Shown here: positions 1 through 8,611 of the stretch, one piece after another
Layout of the letters: each line of letters starts with the position of its first letter
How positions within the stretch are numbered: the first letter of the stretch is position 1
Source of the DNA: Actibacterium ureilyticum
Lineage (GTDB): Bacteria > Pseudomonadota > Alphaproteobacteria > Rhodobacterales > Rhodobacteraceae
Direction of reading: 5' to 3'
DNA length: 64,000 nucleotides
NCBI RefSeq assembly: GCF_002285435.1
Contig: NZ_NSBT01000018.1
Location: 62,001-126,000, forward strand
Position numbers and translations under genes: made by a program
Notes under the pieces: model-generated
Seen by the model: only the letters and a program-made list of their open reading frames with translations
Database searches by the model: none
What the model was told of the DNA's origin: nothing

Positions 1-1
1 G

Positions 2-163
2 GCATCCGATGTGCTGTACCTGCATCGGCTGAAGGACGAGTTGGACAAGCGCCTGGCGCGCGAAGGGCGCACCGACCTTGCGCAAAGCTGCTTCGACTTC
101 CTGCCAACGCGGGCCCGGCTGGATCTGGCCGGCTGGCCCGAGATTGACATTTTCGCGCACTGA
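2..163 (+). CDS. rnd: Ribonuclease D family exonuclease, C-terminal end (partial)
   Basis: The window opens inside a gene whose last 53 codons are visible. The tail contains LYLHRLKDELDKRL and ends with LDLAGWPEIDIFAH, which I recognise as the C-terminus of the short alphaproteobacterial ribonuclease D-like 3'-5' exonucleases (DnaQ/DEDD fold). No catalytic acidic residues lie in this fragment, so the assignment rests on the tail only. The stop is one base before the kdsD start codon, so the two genes are probably co-transcribed. The start lies outside the window. Confidence 0.7.
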   Translation, partial: ASDVLYLHRLKDELDKRLAREGRTDLAQSCFDFLPTRARLDLAGWPEIDIFAH

Positions 164-164
164 C

Positions 165-1130
165 ATGGCCCCTGATCGCAACAAGCTGATGCAAACCGGT
201 CACCGCGTCCTGACGCGCGAGGCCGAAGCGCTGCGCCTGCTGGACGAGGCGCTGGATGCGACCTTTGCCGACGCGGTGGAGCTGATCCTGAACGCCCGCG
301 GCCGCGTGATCGTGTCGGGCATGGGCAAATCGGGCCATATCGCGCGCAAGATCGCCGCGACCCTGGCCAGCACCGGCACCCCCGCCCATTTCGTCCACCC
401 GGCCGAGGCCAGCCATGGCGACCTGGGGATGCTGGCGCGCGGCGACGTGGCGCTGGTGCTGTCGAATTCCGGTGAAACGCCGGAACTGGCCGATATCATC
501 GCCTATACCCGCCGGTTCGAGATCCCGCTGATCGGCGTCGCGGGCCGGGCCGGGTCGACCCTGCTGCGCGAGGCGGATGTGGCTCTGTTACTGCCCAATG
601 CGCCCGAGGCCTGCGATACCGGCATCGTGCCCACCACATCCACCACCATGACACTGGCGCTGGGCGACGCGCTGGCCATCGCGCTGATGGAACACCGCCA
701 GTTCACGCCCGCCCATTTCCGCGAGTTCCACCCCGGCGGCAAGCTGGGCGCGCAGCTGTCCAAGGTGCGCGACCTGATGCATGGCATGGACGAGGTGCCC
801 ACCGTGCCCAGCGGCACCGCGATGAGCGAAGCCCTGCTGATCATGAGCCAAAAGGGCTTTGGCGTGGTTGGCGTGACGGGTTCGGATGCTACATTGAATG
901 GTGTGGTGACCGACGGTGACCTGCGGCGCCACATGCAAGGATTGCTGGATTTGACCGTGGACCAGGTGATGACCGACAACCCCCTGACCATCGCGCCCGA
1001 CGCCATGGCCGAAGAGGCGCTGGCGCTGATGAACGGGCGCAAGGTGACGTGCCTGTTCGTGACAGATAGCGAGCGGCGTGTTCAGGGCATTCTGCATATC
1101 CATGACTGCCTGCGCGCGGGGGTGGCCTGA
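165..1130 (+). CDS. kdsD: Arabinose-5-phosphate isomerase KdsD (KpsF/GutQ family)
   Basis: This enzyme interconverts D-ribulose 5-phosphate and D-arabinose 5-phosphate, the first step of Kdo synthesis for lipopolysaccharide. The 321-residue protein has an N-terminal SIS sugar-isomerase domain (about residues 30-170, with SGMGKSGHIARKIAATLAS and the segment LSNSGETPEL) and two C-terminal CBS domains (about 195-320, with VVTDGDLRR in the first). This is the standard family architecture and length. The ATG at 165 was chosen because it lies one base after the upstream stop, and the longer in-frame extension would run into the ribonuclease D gene. It is followed directly by the LPS-transport genes, a common alphaproteobacterial arrangement that joins Kdo supply to LPS export. 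kdsB lies about 12 kb away in the same window. Confidence 0.95.
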   Translation: MAPDRNKLMQTGHRVLTREAEALRLLDEALDATFADAVELILNARGRVIVSGMGKSGHIARKIAATLASTGTPAHFVHPAEASHGDLGMLARGDVALVLSNSGETPELADIIAYTRRFEIPLIGVAGRAGSTLLREADVALLLPNAPEACDTGIVPTTSTTMTLALGDALAIALMEHRQFTPAHFREFHPGGKLGAQLSKVRDLMHGMDEVPTVPSGTAMSEALLIMSQKGFGVVGVTGSDATLNGVVTDGDLRRHMQGLLDLTVDQVMTDNPLTIAPDAMAEEALALMNGRKVTCLFVTDSERRVQGILHIHDCLRAGVA

Positions 1131-1134
1131 GCGT

Positions 1135-1746
1135 ATGGTGTCATCTTATGACAACGGCTATTCCCGCTTCATCGCCATGGCGAAGATCGTCTTGCCGCTG
1201 GCGGGGCTGGGGCTGTTGTCGACGCTGTTCCTGTTTTCGCGCGATATCGATCCGATGCGGTCAATCCCCTATTCCCAGGTGGATGTGGACCAGATCGTGC
1301 GCGAACAGCGGATCAAGGCGCCCGATTATACCGGCGTGACCAGCGATGGCACCGCGATCCGGGTGATTGCCGACACCGCCCGCCCCGACATCACCAACCC
1401 GAATCGCGCCAGCGCCGAGGCGCTGGTGGCGCGGCTGGAATTCACCGATGGCGGCTTTGCCGACATCACCGCCGAGGCGGGCGTGATCGACACCGAGATC
1501 GACGAGGCGAACCTGCGCGATGGCGTGGTGATCGACACCTCGACCGGGTATCACATCGTGACCGAGCGGCTGAAAACCGCGCTTAGCGAAACCCGGCTCA
1601 GCACCGATACGACCGTGACTGCGGACGGCCCGCTGGGGCATCTGACCGCCGGCAGCATGGATATGCGCCCCGACCCGGAAGCGCCGGGCAGCTATGTTGT
1701 TGTTTTCAACGACGGGGTGAAGCTGATATACGACCCCCAGCAATAA
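1135..1746 (+). CDS. lptC: LPS export ABC transporter periplasmic protein LptC
   Basis: LptC is the bitopic inner-membrane protein that takes LPS from LptBFG and passes it to LptA. The 203-residue product has one N-terminal membrane anchor (about residues 15-35, IVLPLAGLGLLSTLFLF) followed by a periplasmic domain with alternating strands typical of the OstA-like beta-jellyroll (RIKAPDYTGVTSDGTAIRV and onward). Sequence conservation in this family is low, so the call leans on the anchor, the length and the position between kdsD and lptA. The ATG at 1135 is 4 bases after the kdsD stop. Confidence 0.88.
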   Translation: MVSSYDNGYSRFIAMAKIVLPLAGLGLLSTLFLFSRDIDPMRSIPYSQVDVDQIVREQRIKAPDYTGVTSDGTAIRVIADTARPDITNPNRASAEALVARLEFTDGGFADITAEAGVIDTEIDEANLRDGVVIDTSTGYHIVTERLKTALSETRLSTDTTVTADGPLGHLTAGSMDMRPDPEAPGSYVVVFNDGVKLIYDPQQ

Positions 1747-1761
1747 GGATGTCTGCTGCCC

Positions 1762-2262
1762 ATGTACCGGACCGCGCTCGTTTGTCTGAGTGTTCTGTTG
1801 ATGCCTGTCATCGCCCTGGCCCAGGGCGCGCCTGTGGCGTTCGGCGGGCTGAAGCATGACAAGACCCTGCCGGTCGAGGTCACGTCCGACCAGCTGAATG
1901 TCGATCAGTCCGACGGCACCGCAGTCTTTACCGGCAACGTGGTGATCGGCCAGGGCGAGATGCGGATCACCGCCCGCCGCGTCGATGTGTTCTATGAAAC
2001 CGTGAACGGCGAAACCACCGGACGCATCCAGCGGATGCTGGCCACCGGCGATGTGGTGATGGTCAACGGGGCCGAGGCCGCCGAGGGCGAGCGCGCCGAA
2101 TACACCATCGACACCGGCAATGTGGTGATGACCGGCCAAGTGCTGCTGACCCAGGGACAGAACGCGCTGTCGGGCGAGCGGCTGGTTATCGACCTGGATA
2201 CCGGCACCGGCGTCATGGAAGGCCGCGTCAAGACGATCTTCCAGCCCGGAACCAGCCAATGA
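1762..2262 (+). CDS. lptA: LPS transport periplasmic bridge protein LptA
   Basis: LptA forms the periplasmic filament along which LPS travels from LptC to LptD. The 166-residue protein begins with a Sec signal peptide (MYRTALVCLSVLLMPVIALA, cleavage probably after ALA). An OstA/LptA domain follows, recognisable by LPVEVTSDQLNVDQSDGTAV, then VFTGNVVIGQGEMRI and the later ATGDVVMVNGAEAA. The start is 15 bases after lptC. The stop codon overlaps the lptB start by 4 bases (ATGA), so translational coupling with the ATPase is likely. Confidence 0.92.
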   Translation: MYRTALVCLSVLLMPVIALAQGAPVAFGGLKHDKTLPVEVTSDQLNVDQSDGTAVFTGNVVIGQGEMRITARRVDVFYETVNGETTGRIQRMLATGDVVMVNGAEAAEGERAEYTIDTGNVVMTGQVLLTQGQNALSGERLVIDLDTGTGVMEGRVKTIFQPGTSQ

Positions 2263-3020
2263 GCCCCGCGCCGGAACTGACGGTGTCGGATGGCGATGTT
2301 GGGCTGAAGGTCGCGCATCTCAGCAAAAGCTATCGCCGCCGCCCGATCATCCGCGATGTCAGCATGGAGCTGGGCCGGGGCGAGGTCGTGGCGCTGCTGG
2401 GGCCGAACGGCTCGGGCAAGACCACCTGTTTCTATTCCATCGCCGGGCTGATCGCCCCCGAAGGCGGCAGCGTGACGATTGACGGGCGCGAGGTCACGAC
2501 CCTGCCGATGTATCGCCGCGCCAAGATGGGGATCGGCTATCTGCCGCAAGAGGTCAGCATCTTTCGCGGGCTCAGCGTCGAGGACAACATCCTGGCGATC
2601 CTGGAAATCGCGGAAAGCGACCGCCACAAGCGGCGCGAGCGGCTGGAAGAGCTGCTGTCGGAATTTTCCATCGGCCACCTGCGCCGCGCGCCCGCGCTGT
2701 CGCTGTCGGGCGGGGAACGCCGCCGGGTGGAAATCGCCCGCTGCCTGGCCGCCAATCCCAAATACCTGCTGCTGGACGAACCCTTTGCCGGGGTCGACCC
2801 GATTGCCGTGGGCGAGATTCGCGGCCTGGTCTCCGACCTGAAAAAGCGCGGCATCGGCGTGCTGATCACCGACCACAACGTGCGCGAGACGCTGGAAATC
2901 GTTGACCGCGCCTATATCCTGCATGACGGCAAGGTGCTGATGAGCGGCACCACCGACGAGGTCGTGCAGGACGAGAATGTGCGCCGGGTTTATCTGGGCC
3001 AGAATTTCCGGATCTCGTGA
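2259..3020 (+). CDS. lptB: LPS export ABC transporter ATP-binding protein LptB
   Basis: LptB is the cytoplasmic ATPase that powers LPS extraction by LptF/LptG. The 253-residue protein shows a Walker A motif (GPNGSGKTT, about residues 48-56), an ABC signature (LSLSGGERRRVEIARCLA), a Walker B (YLLLDEPFAGVDP) and the switch histidine in LITDHNVRETL. The family-typical GYLPQEVSIFRGLSVEDNI segment distinguishes it from generic amino-acid transporter ATPases. Permease genes lptF and lptG are not in the window, as is usual. The rpoN gene follows after 24 bases, a linkage seen in many proteobacteria. Confidence 0.96.
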   Translation: MSPAPELTVSDGDVGLKVAHLSKSYRRRPIIRDVSMELGRGEVVALLGPNGSGKTTCFYSIAGLIAPEGGSVTIDGREVTTLPMYRRAKMGIGYLPQEVSIFRGLSVEDNILAILEIAESDRHKRRERLEELLSEFSIGHLRRAPALSLSGGERRRVEIARCLAANPKYLLLDEPFAGVDPIAVGEIRGLVSDLKKRGIGVLITDHNVRETLEIVDRAYILHDGKVLMSGTTDEVVQDENVRRVYLGQNFRIS

Positions 3021-3044
3021 CCGGGTGACACGCGGGGTGCGCAG

Positions 3045-4313
3045 ATGGCGTTGAAACCGACCCTTCGTTCCCGCCAGACACAGACATTGGCGCTGACCCC
3101 CGGTCTGATGCAAAGCCTGGGCCTGTTGCGGATGCCGGTGACCGATCTGGTGGACGAAATCCGCCGGGAAGTGGCCGAAAACCCGTTCCTGCAGGTGGTC
3201 GAGGCACCGACCGGCGCGGTGTCTTTCGACGACATCGCGCCCTGGGCGGCCAGCGCGCCGGGTCTGACCGAACAGCTGCACGCCCAGATCGCGCTGATGG
3301 CGCTGCCGCCCCGGATTGCGGCGCTGGCGCGGTTCCTGGCCGGTGACCTGGACGAGAACGGCTATCTTCAGACCGACCTGCCCGCGCTGTCGGCACAGGC
3401 CGGGCTGGAACCGGACGAGTTGGATCAGGCGATCGCGGCGCTGCAATCCTGTGACCCGCCCGGCATCGGCGCGCGCGATCTGGCCGAATGCCTGCTGCTG
3501 CAACTGCTGGCCAAAGGCATGGATCGGGCCGAGTCAGAGACGATCTGCGCCCATCTGGACCTGTTCGCCAGTCGCGATTTCGCCAAGCTGCGCCGCCTGA
3601 CCGGATGGCCCCGGACGCGACTGGACGCGGCGGCCGCGCTGCTGCATGGCCTGACCCCGCATCCCGCCGCCGATTTCGCCGAACCCGCGCAGACCCTGAT
3701 CCCCGACGTTCTGGTCGAACACGGCCCAGATGGCGGCTTTGTTCTGCGCAACAACACCGCCTTCATCCCCGATATCCGACTGGATCGCGACATGCTGGCG
3801 CAGCTGGACACCGACGATCCGATGCGCCAGGCCTATCGCGACCGGGCCGCGGCGCTGCTGCGGGGCCTGCGCTATCGCGGCGAAACGATCCACCGGATCG
3901 CCGCCGCCATCGTGCAGCACCAGCACGCCTTCTTTCGCGACGGTCCCGACCACATGGCCCCGCTGACCCGCGCCGCGCTGGCCGCCGATCTGGGGCTGCA
4001 CCCGTCGACCGTGGGGCGCGCCATCGCGGGCAAGGTGCTGGGCTTTGACGGCGTGTCGATCCCGCTGCGGCATTTCATGTCCTCGACCCTGACGCGGCGC
4101 GACGGCTCTGCGCTGTCGGGCCGCGCGGCGCAACACCGCATTGCGCGGATCATCGCCCACGAGTCGAAGGCCGATCCGCTGAACGACGAACAGATTGCGG
4201 ACCTTCTGCGCGCAGAAGGCGTTGACATCTCTCGTCGAACTGTCGCCAAATACAGGGGATGTCTGAACATACCATCATCGTTCAAGCGTCGGCGAAGCCA
4301 GGCTTCGCCCTGA
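3045..4313 (+). CDS. rpoN: RNA polymerase sigma-54 factor RpoN
   Basis: Sigma-54 directs RNA polymerase to -24/-12 promoters opened by AAA+ activators. The 422-residue protein has the N-terminal activator-interacting region (SRQTQTLALTPGLMQSLGLL), the core-binding domain (ENPFLQVVEAP onward), a helix-turn-helix near residues 307-345 (AADLGLHPSTVGRAIAGKVL) and the C-terminal RpoN box as SRRTVAKYRG. The canonical box is ARRTVAKYRE, so the first and last residues differ here. It is shorter than the 477-residue E. coli protein, mainly because the variable acidic region II is nearly absent. It sits between lptB and hpf-ptsN, the usual rpoN neighbourhood. Confidence 0.93.
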   Translation: MALKPTLRSRQTQTLALTPGLMQSLGLLRMPVTDLVDEIRREVAENPFLQVVEAPTGAVSFDDIAPWAASAPGLTEQLHAQIALMALPPRIAALARFLAGDLDENGYLQTDLPALSAQAGLEPDELDQAIAALQSCDPPGIGARDLAECLLLQLLAKGMDRAESETICAHLDLFASRDFAKLRRLTGWPRTRLDAAAALLHGLTPHPAADFAEPAQTLIPDVLVEHGPDGGFVLRNNTAFIPDIRLDRDMLAQLDTDDPMRQAYRDRAAALLRGLRYRGETIHRIAAAIVQHQHAFFRDGPDHMAPLTRAALAADLGLHPSTVGRAIAGKVLGFDGVSIPLRHFMSSTLTRRDGSALSGRAAQHRIARIIAHESKADPLNDEQIADLLRAEGVDISRRTVAKYRGCLNIPSSFKRRRSQASP

Positions 4314-4412
4314 TCCCGTCCGGGGCCACCGGCGAGACACCCCTAGAGTCAGACCGATCGACTGGATAAGGCGGGACCAGATATGCATAACAGTACAACC
4401 ATAGGAGGAATG

Positions 4413-4976
4413 ATGCGGTATCAAATTAGCGGCAAACAGATCGATATTGGCGATGCGCTTCAGACTCATGTCAAACAGGAACTGGGCGAAGCGGTCGACA
4501 AATACGCGGAACGCCCCACCGACGCCCAGATCGTCTTTTCCCGAAACGCGCATGAGTATGTCTGCGAAGCCACCGTCCACCTGTCGACGGGGCTGACCGC
4601 ACAGGCCAAGGCCCACGCGACCGAGATCTACGCCGCTTTCGACGGGTGCCGTGACAAGATGGAAAAACAACTCCGGCGATACAAACGCCGGCTCAAGGAC
4701 CATCACCGCGAGCGTTCACAGCCGGTTGAACTTTCAGGTGCTTCCTCTTATATCCTCGCCGGAAACGAGAGCGCGGGCGAATCAGAGCCCGATACGCTTC
4801 AGCCGATGATCATCGCAGAGATGGAAACCAAGATCCCTTCTTTGTCGGTCGGCGAGGCAGTGATGCAAATGGAATTGGCAGGGGCAGCCGTACTGGTGTT
4901 CCGCAACGAGAAAACAGGCGGTCTGAACGTCGTTCACATGCGCGACGATGGAAACATAGGCTGGATCGACCCCTAA
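4413..4976 (+). CDS. hpf: Ribosome hibernation-promoting factor, long form
   Basis: HPF binds the 30S decoding centre and dimerises ribosomes in stationary phase. The 187-residue protein has an N-terminal S30AE domain (MRYQISGKQIDIGDALQTH) and the C-terminal dimerisation domain of the long form (MIIAEMETKIPSLSVGEAVM, with LVFRNEKTGGLNVVHMRDDG). I place the start at the second of two adjacent ATGs because AGGAGG (4403-4408) is then 4 bases upstream; the ATG at 4410 would leave only one base. A further in-frame ATG at 4383 would add ten residues and is less likely. The rpoN-hpf-ptsN order is widespread in proteobacteria. Confidence 0.93.
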   Translation: MRYQISGKQIDIGDALQTHVKQELGEAVDKYAERPTDAQIVFSRNAHEYVCEATVHLSTGLTAQAKAHATEIYAAFDGCRDKMEKQLRRYKRRLKDHHRERSQPVELSGASSYILAGNESAGESEPDTLQPMIIAEMETKIPSLSVGEAVMQMELAGAAVLVFRNEKTGGLNVVHMRDDGNIGWIDP

Positions 4977-5017
4977 GGCGCGCCCGGCGCGCGAAAGCAG
5001 CAAGCGAAGAAAACTGT

Positions 5018-5482
5018 ATGGAACTTTCGAGCATCCTCAAGCCCGAGGCCGTCAAGGTATTTGGCACATTGTCCAGCAAGAAGCGTCTCTTCCAGGATCT
5101 GGGAGAGATTGCCGCTTCGGTCTATGGGCTGAAATCCAGTGACGCGGTCGATGCGCTTCAGGAACGCGAAAGCTTGGGACCCACCGGCGTGGGGCATGGC
5201 GTTGCCCTGCCCCATGCGCGCCTGCATGGCCTGACAGAGGTCGTCGGCACATTCCTGCGGCTGGAAACGCCGCTGGATTTCGATGCGGTCGACCGCCAGC
5301 CCGTGGATCTGATCTTTGCGCTGTTCGCGCCGCAGAATACCGGCGTGGATCACCTCAAGGCGCTGGCGCTGGTGTCGCGCACCCTGCGCAACCCGACGAT
5401 CTGCAGCAAGCTGCGCGCCAATACCGATCCCCTGACGCTGCACACGGTCCTGACCGAGGCCCCGTCGACCCAGGCGGCCTAA
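5018..5482 (+). CDS. ptsN: Nitrogen PTS system EIIA component PtsN
   Basis: PtsN is the terminal phosphoacceptor of the nitrogen-type phosphotransferase system, a regulatory relay from EI-Ntr through NPr. The 154-residue protein is a single PTS EIIA type-2 domain. The phosphorylatable histidine is His66 in GVGHGVALPHARLHGL, and the upstream ERESLGPTGVGHGVALPH block is diagnostic. It lies 41 bases after hpf, probably in the same transcript. Its stop overlaps by 4 bases the end of the convergent sulfotransferase gene. Confidence 0.94.
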   Translation: MELSSILKPEAVKVFGTLSSKKRLFQDLGEIAASVYGLKSSDAVDALQERESLGPTGVGHGVALPHARLHGLTEVVGTFLRLETPLDFDAVDRQPVDLIFALFAPQNTGVDHLKALALVSRTLRNPTICSKLRANTDPLTLHTVLTEAPSTQAA

Positions 5483-6903
5483 ACCTCGGCCCAGGCCTGA
5501 TATCCAAACAGCATATAGTCCCGCTGATAAGCCGCGCGCGCCGCGGATTCCAGCGCGTCGTCATGGATCTGCGACAGCGACACGGCTGACGGCTCGGCCC
5601 GGTCCGGAACCGGCGGCGACTGCCGGTCGACCTGTTGGGCCAGCACCGCCAGGTCCCGCGCCAGATACTCGTGCCGCACCACCATGTCGGGCATCACGAA
5701 CCCGGCCATGCCCTGCAACAGCACCCCTTGCGAGGCCCAGGCCGCATCTACGCGCAGATTGGTCTGACCCGCCAGGTTTGCCTTGAGAAACCGCAGGAAT
5801 CCCAGGAACGCGGCGTGCTGCTGGGCCGGGCCGAAACCCGGGCCGGGATCGGTCGCGGGCAGCGGCACATCGAACCGCGCGCGCAACGCGGCGCGGATCT
5901 CGGCATAGGGGCCGTCGCGTACCGGCAGGATCGCGGTGCAGAACACGCGATAGGCCCGCGCCAGCGGATGGCTGACAACGGTCAGGGTCCGGTGACCGGG
6001 ATTCTGGCGTTTCCACTGGCGCAGGGTTTTCTGGGTAAAGCCCCGCCGCAGATCCCCCGGCGCGGCATCGTCCAACGCGGCCAGCCACTGTTCGACCTGC
6101 GACACCGGCCCGCCGGGCAACGGGGCGAACAGCACCGGCGCCTTTGCCGCCGCGACATAGCGCCGGATCGACGCGCCCCGCCCCGGCTCGGACAATACCG
6201 TGTGATCCAGCCCCGCCCAATCGAACGCCGCGACGGCCTGTTCCATTTGATCCGGGTTGCTGACCTTGTCGCGCGCCGTTTCGGGGTTCTGCCGTTTCAG
6301 CCGCGCCGCACCATCGGGGGCGGGCAGGTCGGCATCCAGAAACCGGACCAGCCCCTGAACCACGGCGGCATCCGACACGTCATCATAGCCCAGCGAAAAC
6401 GCCGTCTGACCCCGGGTCTGAAGCCCATGCCGGATGTCGCGAAAGAAGGCCTGTTCATCCTGCAAATACGTCTCGAACGCAGCCGGATCGAAGGTGATCT
6501 GCGCCGCGCGCCGGTGGCGGCCATCGGTCAGTTTCCATTGCCCCGTCGCGCGCGCAATCTGAAGCGAGATGAAGCTGTCCACCGGATTGCGCGTCAACAG
6601 GATCTTGGCACAGCGCGGGTCGTCCAGAACCGCCGCCAGAACCCGCGGATCGTGGTCGCGGAAATACCGGAATCCCGCCAGAACGCCCGGCTGGTCCTGG
6701 ATACGCCGCAGCAACGCCAGCGGATCCGCATCGCGCGCCGCACGGGTGATGCCCAGGATGTCGTCGCGTTTCGGATAGCCGACGAAATTGGGATTGAACG
6801 CCTCGCCATAACAGCACAGGCCGGGCACCGCGTTCAGCTGCGATTCAAGCAGGTTCGAGCCGGTCCGCATACCCGCCAGGATCACGAAACTGTCGAACCC
6901 CAT
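5479..6903 (-). CDS. Two-domain sulfotransferase (active N-terminal, degenerate C-terminal domain)
   Basis: The N-terminal half (about residues 1-240) is a NodH/Stf0-like PAPS-dependent sulfotransferase. It has the 5'-phosphosulfate loop LAGMRTGSNLLES at the extreme N-terminus and a 3'-phosphate motif LLTRNPVDSFISLQIA. The C-terminal half resembles a second sulfotransferase, of the Sulfotransfer_2 type. FAPLPGGPVSQVEQWL lines up with FAHVPKCAGSAIEDYL of the enzyme at 53534, VVSHPLARAYRVF with VVRHPVARIVSAY, and the end is DYMLFGYQ. In this second copy the Lys of the PAPS loop and the Arg of the RHP motif are lost, so I infer a non-catalytic or acceptor-binding role. The ATG at 6903 is one base from the stop of the upstream glycosyltransferase, implying an operon. 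The sulfated acceptor is unknown but is probably a surface glycan. Confidence 0.8.
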   Translation of the reverse strand: MGFDSFVILAGMRTGSNLLESQLNAVPGLCCYGEAFNPNFVGYPKRDDILGITRAARDADPLALLRRIQDQPGVLAGFRYFRDHDPRVLAAVLDDPRCAKILLTRNPVDSFISLQIARATGQWKLTDGRHRRAAQITFDPAAFETYLQDEQAFFRDIRHGLQTRGQTAFSLGYDDVSDAAVVQGLVRFLDADLPAPDGAARLKRQNPETARDKVSNPDQMEQAVAAFDWAGLDHTVLSEPGRGASIRRYVAAAKAPVLFAPLPGGPVSQVEQWLAALDDAAPGDLRRGFTQKTLRQWKRQNPGHRTLTVVSHPLARAYRVFCTAILPVRDGPYAEIRAALRARFDVPLPATDPGPGFGPAQQHAAFLGFLRFLKANLAGQTNLRVDAAWASQGVLLQGMAGFVMPDMVVRHEYLARDLAVLAQQVDRQSPPVPDRAEPSAVSLSQIHDDALESAARAAYQRDYMLFGYQAWAEV

Positions 6904-6904
6904 C

Positions 6905-8611
6905 CTAGCGGCCCCCGGATACGGCGGTGAAACGCGGCAGGTCCTGCGGCGCGGTGGGTGTCTCCAGGTCAAGCGGCACGTCCCCCGCCAGATGCAGATG
7001 CACGCCCTGGTTCTTGAGCGCCTGAAGGAACTGTCCGAACCCGGTCAGGTCGACCATCTGCGGCAGCTCCGACAGGTTGCGCGTCCGGTGCGGTGTCAGC
7101 TCGTCGACGATCTCCTGCAGGGGTTCCAGTGGGTTGAGCAGGAAATCGGCCAGCGTCCAGACCACGACATCGGCCCGCGCATGGGACGCCTGCAACAGGC
7201 GGATATGCCGTGCCTCGATCTCTTGCAGCGCCGCCGCCAACGCCAGCAGGTCGTCCGAAATCGCGCCGGTCCGGAACAGCTCCAGCGCCCAGGCGCCGGA
7301 AATCACCCGGATACGCGCATTGGGGTCGCGCGCCAGCATCCCGCCGATCCGCTGCCGGTCGCGCGGGCCGAACTGGAAACACTGATGCTCGTCGCGGGTG
7401 TTCCAGATCAGACTGGTCAGAAAGCTCTCGGGCGAATGGTCGCGCAACAGGGCGCTGGTGCCCAGCCCACCGTTATAGACCTCGGCCCGGCCGGCGAACT
7501 GCACCTGTTCGGGGTGGAACAGATGCCCATGCACCCGGCCCACGGCGGCCTTTTCCAGCCACATGGCAAAGTTCTGGAACAGATCGCTGAACCCTTCGAA
7601 CACCGTATAGGGGCCGCTGGTCAGCATCTTGTCTTCGGTATGGATCGGATAGCGGCCCGCCATGTAAAGCCCGGCCCGCCCGTGCACACGCTTTTCGACC
7701 GCCTGTGCGAACACCCGGTCGATCTTGGCCGGTTTCGGTTCGGCATTCTTGGTGACCGCCGGGTCGTTGGACAGAAACCCCTGATACAGCCGCTCGGCCT
7801 GCGGCCAGATCTTGCGCGCGACGAAACAATCCGACCGCCGCAAAAGCTGCAGGTGGTCGTCATAAAAGACATGCGGCTTGCCCTGGAAATCGAACTTGGA
7901 CAGCGTCAGCGACCGGGATTCGATGGCGGTGCTGTGCAGCCGCACCAGGCTTTGGAAATAGCTTTCGTCCGGGATCCAGACACGCCGGAAATAACGGTCA
8001 TATTCCGCCCGCTTGGGATCGTGCAGGATCGCGGTCAGCGTGCGGCGCGACATACACCACCACTGCGACCCCAGATGCGGCACGATTCCACCCGGAATCC
8101 GGCGTTTCACCTTCAACCGGCGTTGCAGCCGGACATAGCCGTCGAACAGCCGCCGGTTGGTTTTCCACGAGAACGGAAAGCGCAGGTGGAACCGCTCTTC
8201 CTCGAGCCCGTCGATCGTCCAGCGGGTTTCGGCGGTGGTGACGGATTCGATGAAATCGGTCTCGGGGTGGCTGTGCAGATAGGCCTGCAGCTCCTGCACC
8301 GGGCGCAGCGGCAGACACGACCCCGACGCCAGATAGACATGCCCGACCTGCGGAAAGGCCGCCAGCATCTCCTCGCACGCGACCTGGGTCGCGCGCACCA
8401 TCGACCAGGTGCCCCAGACCACGCGATGCCGGTTGACGAAACGCACGTTCTCCAGACCGCGCAGGTCGTCGACCAGCCGGCCATAAGCCTTGTGCGGGAC
8501 CCGCGCATCGGCATGCAGCACGACCGGACAGCCGCTTTCGGCCCAGAACCGCGCCACCTGCGCGGCCCGGTCCAGCGCGGTGTGGACCAGCATGACGAAC
8601 CCCACGGTCAT
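6905..8611 (-). CDS. Core-2/I-branching type (GT14-like) glycosyltransferase with C-terminal extension
   Basis: The N-terminal half of this 568-residue protein resembles beta-1,6-N-acetylglucosaminyltransferases of the core-2/I-branching family. It begins MTVGFVMLVHTALDRAAQVA, continues with VYLASGSCLPLRPVQEL, and has SQWWCMSRRTLTAIL and WIPDESYFQSLV. The C-terminal half (about 290-568) contains HLFHPEQVQFAGRAEVYNGG and matches nothing I can name; similar bipartite proteins occur in Rhodobacterales. No signal peptide is seen, so action on a nucleotide sugar and lipid-linked glycan in the cytoplasm is likely. The start at 8611 overlaps the upstream gene stop by 4 bases (ATGA). Confidence 0.78.
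   Translation of the reverse strand: MTVGFVMLVHTALDRAAQVARFWAESGCPVVLHADARVPHKAYGRLVDDLRGLENVRFVNRHRVVWGTWSMVRATQVACEEMLAAFPQVGHVYLASGSCLPLRPVQELQAYLHSHPETDFIESVTTAETRWTIDGLEEERFHLRFPFSWKTNRRLFDGYVRLQRRLKVKRRIPGGIVPHLGSQWWCMSRRTLTAILHDPKRAEYDRYFRRVWIPDESYFQSLVRLHSTAIESRSLTLSKFDFQGKPHVFYDDHLQLLRRSDCFVARKIWPQAERLYQGFLSNDPAVTKNAEPKPAKIDRVFAQAVEKRVHGRAGLYMAGRYPIHTEDKMLTSGPYTVFEGFSDLFQNFAMWLEKAAVGRVHGHLFHPEQVQFAGRAEVYNGGLGTSALLRDHSPESFLTSLIWNTRDEHQCFQFGPRDRQRIGGMLARDPNARIRVISGAWALELFRTGAISDDLLALAAALQEIEARHIRLLQASHARADVVVWTLADFLLNPLEPLQEIVDELTPHRTRNLSELPQMVDLTGFGQFLQALKNQGVHLHLAGDVPLDLETPTAPQDLPRFTAVSGGR

Noticed and set aside
4291-4309. 8-bp hairpin near the end of rpoN
   Set aside because: It lies inside the last codons, has no T-run, and is followed by hpf. 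Not called a terminator.
5060-5075. TTGGCACATT in ptsN as a sigma-54 -24 element
   Set aside because: It is inside coding sequence and lacks a -12 GC element at the right spacing.
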